8,376 nucleotides of DNA from an uncultured Collinsella sp. (GCA_902496455.1 CABVAY010000059.1:1-8376), one strand, 5' to 3'; shown: positions 1-5,369, counted from the stretch's first letter. Translations and numbers: made by a program. Notes: a model not told the origin generated them from the sequence alone.

Positions 1-56
1 GCGGCCGCGGCGGCCCGCGCTGCATGAGCATGCCCTTCTGGCGCGAGGACCTCTAA
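1..56 (+). CDS. arcA: Arginine deiminase, C-terminal end (partial)
   Basis: Only the last 17 codons and the TAA stop (54-56) are in the window; the gene enters from the left. Reading from base 3, the peptide is GRGGPRCMSMPFWREDL. The GGPRCMSMP motif is the C-terminal active site of arginine deiminase, and its cysteine (codon 21-23) is the nucleophile that forms the thiouronium intermediate when arginine is hydrolysed to citrulline and ammonia. Arginine deiminases end within about a dozen residues of this motif, so the end looks intact. The next gene is ornithine carbamoyltransferase, the following enzyme of the arginine deiminase pathway, which supports the call. The enzyme acts in the cytoplasm. 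Nothing can be said of the rest of the protein. Confidence 0.9.
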   Translation, partial: GRGGPRCMSMPFWREDL

Positions 57-68
57 GTCTTTCCGTTT

Positions 69-116
69 CCGGTGCGGTCCCCCTACAACCGCACCGGCTT
101 CGCCCGTTAAACGGGC
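69..116 (+). promoter_or_regulatory. Two tandem hairpins in the arcA-arcB spacer
   Basis: A perfect 10-bp stem pairs 69-78 with 88-97 (CCGGTGCGGT / ACCGCACCGG, 9-nt loop). A second short stem follows at 102-108 / 110-116 (GCCCGTT / AACGGGC). Neither is followed by a T-run, so they do not look like complete intrinsic terminators. In an intercistronic position they are more likely mRNA processing, stabilising or partial attenuation elements that set the arcA:arcB ratio. That role is inferred. Confidence 0.55.
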
Positions 117-161
117 ACCACTGATACTTACGTAATTCATTTCTTCGAAAGGAATCAAACC

Positions 162-1157
162 ATGGGTGTTAACCTTTCCGGCCGTAGCTTCCTCAAGCTT
201 CTCGACCTCACCACCGAGGAGATCGAGTACCTGCTCAAGCTCTCCAAGAACTTCAAGGATATGAAGCGCGCTGGCGTTCCGCACCGCTATCTCGAGGGCA
301 AGAACATCGTTCTGCTCTTCCAGAAGACCTCTACTCGTACCCGCTGCGCCTTCGAGGTCGGCGGCATGGATCTGGGCATGGGCGTCACCTACCTCGATCC
401 GGGTTCGTCGCAGATGGGCAAGAAGGAGTCCATCGAGGACACTGCCCGCGTTCTCGGCCGCATGTATGACGGCATCGAGTTCCGTGGCTTTGCCCAGGAC
501 GACGTCGAGGAGCTCGCTGCTAAGTCCGGCGTGCCCGTGTGGAACGGCCTGACCACCGAGTGGCACCCCACCCAGATGCTCGCCGATATCCTGACCGTCC
601 AGGAGAACTTCAACTACGACATCAAGGGCAAGACCCTCGTCTTCATGGGCGACTGCAAGAACAACGTCGCTCGCTCCCTCATGGTCGTCTGCTCCAAGCT
701 CGGCATGAACTTCGTGGCCTGCGGCCCCGAGGAGTGCATGCCCGCCGACGACGTCATCGAGGCCTGCAAGCCCATCGCCGAGGCCAACGGTTGCACCATC
801 AAGCTGACCACCGACGTCAAGGACGGCGTCACCGGTGCCGACGTTATCTACACCGACGTGTGGGTCTCCATGGGCGAGCCCGACGAGGTCTGGGCCGAGC
901 GCATCGCTCAGCTCACCCCGTATCGTGTCACCTCCGAAGTCATGGCTATGGCCAACCCGGGTGCCATCTTCCTGCACTGCCTGCCCAGCTTCCACGACAC
1001 CAACACCACCATTGGCGCCGAGAAGTGCGAGCAGTTCGGCATCACCGAGCAGGAGGTCACCGACGAGGTCTTCGAGAGCCCCGCTTCCAAGGTCTTCGAC
1101 GAGGCCGAGAACCGCATGCACACCATCAAGGCTGTCATGTACGCCACGCTCAAGTAA
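162..1157 (+). CDS. arcB: Ornithine carbamoyltransferase, catabolic (331 aa)
   Basis: This cytoplasmic enzyme interconverts citrulline plus phosphate with ornithine plus carbamoyl phosphate. The carbamoyl-phosphate loop STRTR is at residues 57-61, and HPTQ at 135-138 contributes to the same site. The ornithine-binding segment DVWVSMGE is at 232-239, HCLP with its catalytic cysteine at 272-275, and the C-terminal helix ends FDEAENRMHTIKA. At 331 residues it is full length for the family. The ATG at 162 is preceded by AAAGGA (148-153) with 8-nt spacing. Sequence alone cannot separate anabolic ArgF from catabolic ArcB. The position directly after arginine deiminase and before a YfcC-type carrier argues for the catabolic role, running in the phosphorolytic direction. 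Codon use is strongly biased to C-ending codons, which suggests high expression. Confidence 0.93.
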   Translation: MGVNLSGRSFLKLLDLTTEEIEYLLKLSKNFKDMKRAGVPHRYLEGKNIVLLFQKTSTRTRCAFEVGGMDLGMGVTYLDPGSSQMGKKESIEDTARVLGRMYDGIEFRGFAQDDVEELAAKSGVPVWNGLTTEWHPTQMLADILTVQENFNYDIKGKTLVFMGDCKNNVARSLMVVCSKLGMNFVACGPEECMPADDVIEACKPIAEANGCTIKLTTDVKDGVTGADVIYTDVWVSMGEPDEVWAERIAQLTPYRVTSEVMAMANPGAIFLHCLPSFHDTNTTIGAEKCEQFGITEQEVTDEVFESPASKVFDEAENRMHTIKAVMYATLK

Positions 1158-1173
1158 GAGCATCTAGCATCTC

Positions 1174-1209
1174 GCTCGGGGTGTATTGCTGCACACCCCG
1201 AGCAGTTTT
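1174..1209 (+). terminator. Intrinsic terminator or attenuator after arcB
   Basis: A perfect 11-bp stem, GCTCGGGGTGT (1174-1184) with ACACCCCGAGC (1193-1203), carries an 8-nt loop and is followed by AG and four Ts (1206-1209). The stem is strong but the T-tract is short, so partial read-through into the carrier gene is likely. It would lower carrier mRNA relative to arcB. Confidence 0.7.
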
Positions 1210-1212
1210 ATC

Positions 1213-1222
1213 TGGTAATAAT
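1213..1222 (+). promoter_or_regulatory. Possible extended -10 promoter for the carrier gene
   Basis: TGGTAATAAT sits just after the arcB terminator and matches an extended -10 (TGn plus a TAATAA hexamer at 1216-1221). I see no good -35 at 16-18 bp upstream, which falls inside the terminator stem. If used, transcription would begin near 1228 and give a leader of about 77 nt. Confidence 0.3.
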
Positions 1223-1271
1223 CTCGCATCAAGCGGCAGGCACGGCACGGAAGAGCCGCTTCTGGCGAGAT
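1221..1271 (+). repeat. Bipartite inverted repeat ahead of the carrier gene
   Basis: The outer arms ATCTCGC (1221-1227) and GCGAGAT (1265-1271) and the inner arms AAGCGGC (1231-1237) and GCCGCTT (1255-1261) are separated by symmetric 3-nt internal loops, with a 17-nt apical loop. It lies between the arcB terminator and the carrier ribosome-binding site. It could be an RNA hairpin in read-through transcripts or a DNA operator over a local promoter. Confidence 0.55.
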
Positions 1272-1287
1272 CAGTAAATGATTTATG

Positions 1288-1295
1288 AAGGGGGG
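1288..1295 (+). promoter_or_regulatory. Ribosome-binding site fixing the carrier start
   Basis: AAGGGGGG lies 9 nt before the ATG at 1305. It would be downstream of the in-frame ATG at 1278 and touches the ATG at 1296, so it selects 1305 as the start. Confidence 0.65.
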
Positions 1296-1304
1296 ATGAG
1301 AACT

Positions 1305-2783
1305 ATGACTGAGACCGCTAAGAAAAAGCGCGGTATGCCTTCATCGTTCACCATTCTTCTTGCTCTGCTGGCAATTGTCGCAGTGATTACCGTTATCGTC
1401 TCCGGCACGTCCGGCGGCGCGGTTACTGCCGCCCGTCTGAGCGATTTCTGCACCGCCCCGATTAAGGGCTTCGCTGACGCTCTGCCCGTCTGCCTCTTCG
1501 TTATGATCCTGGGCGGCTTCCTCGGTATGATGACCGAGACCGGCGCCCTGGACAACGGCATCGCCGTTCTGGTGCAGAAGCTTAAGGGCAACGAGATTAT
1601 GCTCATTCCCGTGCTGATGCTCATCTTCTCCCTCGGTGGTACCACCTATGGTATGTGCGAGGAGACCGTTCCCTTCTACGCCCTGCTCGCCGCTACCATG
1701 ATGGCTGCTGGCTTCGACCCCATGGTCGGTGCCGCTACCGTCCTGCTCGGCGCTGGCTGCGGCTGCCTGGGCTCCACGGTTAACCCGTTCGCCGTCGGCG
1801 CTGCCGTCGACGCTCTGACCGGCGTTGGCATTGAGGTCAACCAGTCCATCATCATCGGCCTCGGTGCCGTCCTGTGGATTGTCACTACCGCTATGTCCAT
1901 CTTCTTCGTGATGAACTATGCCAAGAAGGTCAAGGCTGACAAGGGTTCCACCATCCTGTCGATGCAGGAGCTCAAGGACGCCGAAGAGGCTCACGGCAAG
2001 GCTGCTTCCGAGGTCCACAAGGAGGTCAAGCTCACCGGTCGTCAGAAGGGTGTTCTGATCGCCTTCGCCTTCACCTTCGTCGTCATGATCGTCGGCTTCA
2101 TTCCGCTGGCCGACCTCAACGAGGGCGTCGCCAACTTCTTCGACGCTGGCGCTGTCTACGACGCCGACGGTAACGCCGTCGTCCAGGGCTGGTCTGCCCT
2201 GATCACCGGCCTGCCCATTGGCCAGTGGTACTTCGACGAGGCTTCCACCTGGTTCTTCCTCATGGCCGTCCTGATCGGTATCATCGGTGGCCTGTCCGAG
2301 AAGCAGATCGTTAACACCTTCATCACCGGCGCTGCCGACATGATGTCCGTTGTTCTCGTCATCGCCCTCGCCCGTGGTATCTCCGTCCTCATGGCTAACA
2401 CCGGCCTCGATGTCTTCGTCCTCGACGCTGCCGCCAATGCCCTGGCTGGCCTGTCCGGCGTGATCTTCGCTCCCATGAGCTTCCTGGTCTACTTCGGCCT
2501 GTCCTTCCTGATCCCCTCGACCTCCGGTATGGCCACCGTCTCCATGCCCATCATGGGACCGCTGGCTGTTAAGCTCGGCTTCTCGCCTGAGGTCATGGTC
2601 ATGATCTTCTCCGCCGCCATCGGTGTCGTGAACCTATTCACCCCGACCTCCGGCGCCATCATGGGCGGTCTCGCCCTGGCCAAGATCGAGTGGACGACCT
2701 GGCTCAAGTTTGCCCTTAAGCTCATCGTCGCGCTCTCCGTCGTCTGCGCCATCATCCTGACCGTCGCCTGCGTGTTGATCTAA
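1305..2783 (+). CDS. YfcC/DcuC-family carrier, probable arginine/ornithine antiporter (492 aa)
   Basis: This is a polytopic inner-membrane protein with roughly 12 hydrophobic segments, the first near residues 14-33 and the last near 466-491. A charged cytoplasmic-looking loop (about 205-246) splits the two halves. Family-like motifs are GGTTYGMCEETVPFYALL (111-128), GSTVNPF (156-162), PSTSGMATVSMPIMGPL (404-420) and TPTSGAIMGGLALAKI (446-461). These fit the YfcC family of the DcuC/C4-dicarboxylate-carrier type. Members beside arc genes are often annotated as ArcD, exchanging arginine for ornithine. That substrate is inferred here from position behind arcA and arcB, because YfcC proteins elsewhere have other or unknown substrates. 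The ATG at 1305 is chosen over in-frame ATGs at 1278 and 1296 because of the ribosome-binding site. Codon bias matches arcB. Confidence 0.85.
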   Translation: MTETAKKKRGMPSSFTILLALLAIVAVITVIVSGTSGGAVTAARLSDFCTAPIKGFADALPVCLFVMILGGFLGMMTETGALDNGIAVLVQKLKGNEIMLIPVLMLIFSLGGTTYGMCEETVPFYALLAATMMAAGFDPMVGAATVLLGAGCGCLGSTVNPFAVGAAVDALTGVGIEVNQSIIIGLGAVLWIVTTAMSIFFVMNYAKKVKADKGSTILSMQELKDAEEAHGKAASEVHKEVKLTGRQKGVLIAFAFTFVVMIVGFIPLADLNEGVANFFDAGAVYDADGNAVVQGWSALITGLPIGQWYFDEASTWFFLMAVLIGIIGGLSEKQIVNTFITGAADMMSVVLVIALARGISVLMANTGLDVFVLDAAANALAGLSGVIFAPMSFLVYFGLSFLIPSTSGMATVSMPIMGPLAVKLGFSPEVMVMIFSAAIGVVNLFTPTSGAIMGGLALAKIEWTTWLKFALKLIVALSVVCAIILTVACVLI

Positions 2784-2831
2784 GTACCCAACGGGTACCC
2801 CACGGAAACCTTGACGATCCTGTAGAGGATC
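2784..2831 (+). repeat. Two short hairpins immediately after the carrier stop
   Basis: GTACCC (2784-2789) pairs with GGGTAC (2793-2798) across a 3-nt loop, starting at the base after the stop codon. GATCCT (2816-2821) pairs with AGGATC (2826-2831) across GTAG. Neither is followed by a T-run. They may protect the 3' end of the arc mRNA or begin the larger structured stretch that follows. Confidence 0.45.
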
Positions 2832-2842
2832 ACCTGGTCATC

Positions 2843-2884
2843 GTCTGTCCGGCGGGGTAAACCCACCGGTAGACTCCTACCTTT
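2843..2884 (+). repeat. Hairpin with competing 3' stem
   Basis: GTCT (2843-2846), CCGG (2849-2852) and GGG (2854-2856) pair with CCC (2862-2864), CCGG (2866-2869) and AGAC (2871-2874), with small internal loops. The 3' side can instead fold as GGTAG (2868-2872) with CTACC (2877-2881), followed by TTT. The two folds exclude each other. Confidence 0.35.
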
Positions 2885-2885
2885 A

Positions 2886-2927
2886 GCCCCCTTCCGTTCC
2901 GTGCGCGGGAGGGGGCGCTCTTGTGTT
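2886..2927 (+). terminator. Candidate terminator of the arc locus
   Basis: GCCCCCTTCCG (2886-2896) pairs with CGGGAGGGGGC (2906-2916) with one G-T wobble and a 9-nt loop. The downstream tract is T-rich but interrupted (CTTGTGTT, 2920-2927). It is the best candidate for ending transcription from the carrier gene, although the tract is weak. Confidence 0.45.
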
Positions 2928-2952
2928 CCGGCGTTTTACCAAACGCCGGAAC
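2925..2952. repeat. Perfect 12-bp inverted repeat with tetraloop
   Basis: GTTCCGGCGTTT (2925-2936) and AAACGCCGGAAC (2941-2952) are perfect complements around TACC. It follows the candidate terminator with no gap. On either strand it would form a very stable hairpin; there is no useful T-run after it. Confidence 0.7.
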
Positions 2953-2965
2953 CACTCGACGCTGC

Positions 2966-3063
2966 AAGCCCGCCAGAGCGGCAATCTGACGTTCAATCGT
3001 CGGGCATGGCCAAAAGGCCTATGCCCTCCTCTTTCACGTCACCTTGCTCGCTCTGGCGGGCTT
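2966..3063. repeat. Nested inverted-repeat element of about 98 bp
   Basis: The outer arms AAGCCCGCCAGAGCG (2966-2980) and CGCTCTGGCGGGCTT (3049-3063) are a perfect 15-bp inverted repeat. Inside, TGACGT (2987-2992) pairs with ACGTCA (3036-3041). At the centre GGGCATGGCC (3002-3011) pairs with GGCC-T-ATGCCC (3016-3026) across an AAAA loop with one bulged T. The pentamer CGCTG lies one base outside each arm (2960-2964 and 3065-3069), resembling a short target duplication. The element could be a miniature transposon-like repeat, a structured RNA or an elaborate terminator; the sequence does not decide. Confidence 0.7.
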
Positions 3064-3135
3064 TCGCTGACTTTTGCTCCACCTGCGGCGCTGCCATTGT
3101 TGGTGTTATGGGGCGGTGCAATGGGGTCAGGTTAG
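3006..3135 (+). pseudogene. Possible decayed N-terminus of a second YfcC-type carrier
   Basis: The ATG at 3006 opens MAKRPMPSSFT, resembling KKKRGMPSSFT near the start of the intact carrier upstream. After this, the hydrophobic N-terminal segment expected of the family appears only in other frames (LLALAGF from 3044, LTFAPPAALPLLVLW from 3067), as if by frameshifts. The nucleotide match across MPSSFT is about 14 of 18, with synonymous differences. No ribosome-binding site is visible and nothing recognisable continues past 3135. The match is short and could be chance; it also overlaps the right arm of the nested repeat. Confidence 0.3.
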
Positions 3136-3223
3136 TTTGCACCAAATATGTCCGACAAGAGGTTTGACGGATGTTTGGTTGGTGCCTGTTGATGGTCTGG
3201 GTATCGGGGAGGGCGGGCTCCGT
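3064..3223. other. Intergenic stretch with one inverted repeat
   Basis: No gene is supported here beyond the possible remnant above. GCACCAA (3139-3145) and TTGGTGC (3179-3185) form an inverted repeat, with a smaller TCCG / CGGA pair inside (3151-3154 / 3168-3171). The repeat ends 38 bases before the -10 box of the next gene, so it could be an upstream operator. That is inference. Confidence 0.35.
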
Positions 3224-3229
3224 TATAAT
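3224..3229 (+). promoter_or_regulatory. -10 box of the UPF0371 gene
   Basis: TATAAT is a consensus -10. The hexamer 17 bp upstream (GTATCG, 3201-3206) is a poor -35, and there is no TG extension. Transcription would begin near 3236, leaving a leader of about 33 nt to the chosen start. Confidence 0.5.
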
Positions 3230-3257
3230 CGCCTAGAACATTAAATGGAAACGGGAC

Positions 3258-3262
3258 GGGAG
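3258..3262 (+). promoter_or_regulatory. Ribosome-binding site fixing the UPF0371 start
   Basis: GGGAG lies 6 nt before the ATG at 3269. The in-frame ATG at 3245 has no such site and lies only about 9 nt from the predicted transcription start, so 3269 is preferred. Confidence 0.6.
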
Positions 3263-3268
3263 CCATAT

Positions 3269-4750
3269 ATGCGCCAGGGTTTCGACAACGCGAAGTATAT
3301 CGAGCTGCAGGCTGCTCACATTAAGGAGCGCATCTCGCAGTTTGGCGGCAAGCTCTATTTGGAGTTTGGCGGTAAGCTATTCGATGACTATCATGCGAGC
3401 CGCGTGCTACCGGGTTTTGAACCGGACAGCAAGTTCCGCATGCTCAAGAGCATCGCCGACGATGTCGAGGTTATCATCGCGATCAACGCGAACCACATCG
3501 AGAAAAACAAGGCTCGTGGTGACCTGGGCATTACCTATGACGAGGATGTGCTGCGCCTGGTTGACCTGTTCCGCGGCAACGGCTTTGCCGTCGCGGCTGT
3601 GGTCATCACCCAGTACGCTGGCCAGCCTGCTGCTGATGTGTTCCGCAACCGCCTGAACGCGCTCGGTATTCCCGCCAAGCTGCACTATCCCATCGAGGGG
3701 TATCCGCACGATGTCGATCTGATCGTGTCCGACGATGGCTACGGCAAGAACGAGTTTGTCGAGACCACGCGTCCGCTCGTCGTGGTCACCGCTCCCGGCC
3801 CCGGCTCAGGCAAGCTCGCCACTTGCCTCTCGCAGCTCTATCACGAGCACAAGCACGGCACCGCCGCCGGCTACGCCAAGTTCGAGACTTTCCCGGTCTG
3901 GAATCTGCCCCTCACGCATCCGGTCAACATCGCCTATGAGGCAGCAACGGCCGATCTCGACGATGCCAATATCATCGACTCCTTCCACTTGGAGGCCTAC
4001 AACAAGACCACGGTCAACTACAACCGCGACGTCGAGGCCTTCCCGGTGGTCCGTGCCCTGATGGAAAAGATTCTGGGCAAGAGTCCCTACCAGAGTCCTA
4101 CGGACATGGGCGTCAATATGGTCGGCTTTGCCATCACCGATGACGATGCCTGCCGCGACGCTTCCAAGATGGAGATCGTCCGCCGCTACTTTACCGCGGT
4201 CGAAAATGTGCGCCGTACCGGCGTGGGCGATGAGCAAGTCGACCGTCTCAAGATTATTATGAAGAAAGCCGGCATCGATAAGAACTACTCACCGGCGCGC
4301 TCGGCGGCCCTCACCAGGGAGCAGCTGACGGGTGGTCCCGTGGGTGCCATGGTCATGCCCGATGGCTCCGTGGTGACCGGTAAGACCTCCACGCGCCTGG
4401 GCGCCGCAAGTTCGCTCATTATGAACGCCCTCAAGCATGTCTCGGGCGTCGACCTTGAGCTCGAGGTCATTAGCGATGAGGCGATCGAGCCCATCAGCAA
4501 GCTCAAGACGCATTTCCTGGGCAGCAAAAACCCGCGCCTCCACACCGACGAGACGCTTATGGCGCTGTCGATCACCTCGGCCACGAGTGAGACGGCCGCT
4601 CGCGTCCTTTCGGGCCTGGAGCAGCTGCGCGGCTGCGATGCCTTCTTTAGCGTGATTATCTCGCCGACGGACGAGACGGTACTGCGCAAACTAGGTATCA
4701 ACGTGTGCTGCGAGCCCAAGTTTGAGCGCCGCGGTTTCTTCCATCGCTAA
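3269..4750 (+). CDS. UPF0371 / DUF1846 family protein (493 aa)
   Basis: The protein is full length for the UPF0371 (DUF1846) family, whose biochemical function is, to my knowledge, not established. The N-terminal signature GGKLYLEFGGKLFDDYHASR (residues 26-45) and INANHIEKNKARGDLGITYD (72-91) are typical. The segment TAPGPGSGK (174-182) looks like a glycine-rich phosphate-binding loop, preceded by a hydrophobic strand (VVVT). After it come KFETFPVWNLPLTHPVN (204-220) and TDMGVNMVGF (278-287). A nucleotide or phosphate ligand is a reasonable inference, not a known fact. There is no signal peptide or membrane segment, so it should be cytoplasmic. It is transcribed alone, between its own -10 box and an intrinsic terminator, which says little about its pathway. 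Codon bias is weaker than in the arc genes. Confidence 0.9.
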   Translation: MRQGFDNAKYIELQAAHIKERISQFGGKLYLEFGGKLFDDYHASRVLPGFEPDSKFRMLKSIADDVEVIIAINANHIEKNKARGDLGITYDEDVLRLVDLFRGNGFAVAAVVITQYAGQPAADVFRNRLNALGIPAKLHYPIEGYPHDVDLIVSDDGYGKNEFVETTRPLVVVTAPGPGSGKLATCLSQLYHEHKHGTAAGYAKFETFPVWNLPLTHPVNIAYEAATADLDDANIIDSFHLEAYNKTTVNYNRDVEAFPVVRALMEKILGKSPYQSPTDMGVNMVGFAITDDDACRDASKMEIVRRYFTAVENVRRTGVGDEQVDRLKIIMKKAGIDKNYSPARSAALTREQLTGGPVGAMVMPDGSVVTGKTSTRLGAASSLIMNALKHVSGVDLELEVISDEAIEPISKLKTHFLGSKNPRLHTDETLMALSITSATSETAARVLSGLEQLRGCDAFFSVIISPTDETVLRKLGINVCCEPKFERRGFFHR

Positions 4751-4784
4751 GTTTGAAGCACCGCGGTAATTGCATTGCATTTTG

Positions 4785-4817
4785 GCCGTATCGGGTTAGC
4801 GCCCGGTACGGCTTTTT
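4785..4817 (+). terminator. Intrinsic terminator of the UPF0371 gene
   Basis: GCCGTATCGGG (4785-4795) pairs with CCCGGTACGGC (4802-4812), with one T-G wobble and a 6-nt loop, followed by five Ts (4813-4817). It lies 34 nt after the stop codon. Confidence 0.9.
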
Positions 4818-4883
4818 GATCAATAAAGCGCCTATTTCGGCGAAAAATAGCTGTTTACCTGCCTAGAGACAATTTGAGCGGTA

Positions 4884-4889
4884 TACAAT
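4884..4889 (+). promoter_or_regulatory. -10 box of the winged-helix gene
   Basis: TACAAT within GGTATACAATAACC matches a -10. No good -35 is present at 17 bp; TTTACC at 4854-4859 is too far away (24-bp spacer). Transcription would begin near 4896. Confidence 0.4.
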
Positions 4890-4895
4890 AACCGT

Positions 4896-5006
4896 AACTG
4901 TTTCATCCTTAGCGGGATGCCGCATGATGGATATTACCTGCCATCGTGAGGTGTGTCGGTCGCGCACGGCGCGTTAGATGCTCGTGCTCGGTTTGAGGAG
5001 GCTGCT
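4896..5006 (+). promoter_or_regulatory. Structured leader of the winged-helix gene with a small upstream ORF
   Basis: The predicted leader is about 110 nt long. CATGATGG (4923-4930) pairs with CCATCGTG (4941-4948) with one wobble and a 10-nt loop. An ATG at 4924 opens a 17-codon frame, MMDITCHREVCRSRTAR, ending at TAG 4975-4977, with only a weak GGGA (4914-4917) ahead of it. Its stop abuts another ATG (4978) whose short frame runs through the ribosome-binding site of the main gene. Whether either is translated is unknown. Confidence 0.3.
4995..5001 (+). promoter_or_regulatory. Ribosome-binding site fixing the winged-helix start
   Basis: GAGGAGG lies 5 nt before the ATG at 5007. It is the strongest ribosome-binding site in the window and rules out the in-frame GTG at 4953. 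Confidence 0.75.
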
Positions 5007-5345
5007 ATGGCGGGCAAGGGTCGTGCGAGTGTCAACGATATGAAGCGTGTCGAGGTGCTGGTGTTGATGGAGATCGACCAGCAAACCAAAGACAATGGCG
5101 GGCCGTATAGTTTCTCGCGCAAAACGCTTGCCGAGCGCGTGGGGGTTTCGCCGTATCGTGCCCGCGCCGCAATCGATCGCTTGGATTCCGAAGGCATGAT
5201 TGATGTCGTCTCGCGTTATAGCGACGACGGCGGTCAGCTTGCAAATGGCATTTGCCTCACCGAACGTGGCGAGTGGTATCTTGAGGGCGTCCGTACCGGC
5301 ATGCTCGTTCAAGAAATGCTTGAGGACGAGGTTGCTGATCGATAG
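5007..5345 (+). CDS. Small winged-helix DNA-binding protein (112 aa)
   Basis: The protein is little more than one winged helix-turn-helix domain. Residues 12-28 form a leading helix. SFSRKTLAERVGVSP (35-49) reads as helix 2 and turn, and YRARAAIDRLDSEGMI (50-65) as the recognition helix. A wing with a YSDDGGQ turn follows (66-84), then a C-terminal helix (86-108) with an acidic tail. There is no obvious ligand domain. It is probably a transcription regulator, but I cannot place it in a named family; MarR/GntR-like folds are the closest by eye. It has its own promoter and terminator and sits directly before pyrG. In Bacillus, pyrG is preceded by rpoE, whose product also has a winged-helix domain, but I see no rpoE-specific sequence here. 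Targets are unknown. Confidence 0.75.
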   Translation: MAGKGRASVNDMKRVEVLVLMEIDQQTKDNGGPYSFSRKTLAERVGVSPYRARAAIDRLDSEGMIDVVSRYSDDGGQLANGICLTERGEWYLEGVRTGMLVQEMLEDEVADR

Positions 5346-5369
5346 CAGCATGTAACCCTTGCCATAGCG

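Noticed and set aside
539..1288. A 249-codon + frame overlapping arcB
   Set aside because: It is an Arg/His-rich out-of-frame reading of arcB, running through the arcB terminator.
1278..1304. Upstream starts for the carrier at ATG 1278 or 1296
   Set aside because: The AAGGGGGG ribosome-binding site lies after 1278 and touches 1296, but is well spaced for 1305.
2784..3063. CRISPR array or known riboswitch in the stem-loop-rich gap
   Set aside because: There are no regularly spaced direct repeats, and I recognise no conserved riboswitch core.
2901..3167. An 88-codon open frame starting at GTG 2901 in the gap before the UPF0371 gene
   Set aside because: It runs through two strong inverted repeats, lacks a ribosome-binding site and shows no recognisable protein; only its MAKRPMPSSFT segment is of interest, reported as a possible remnant.
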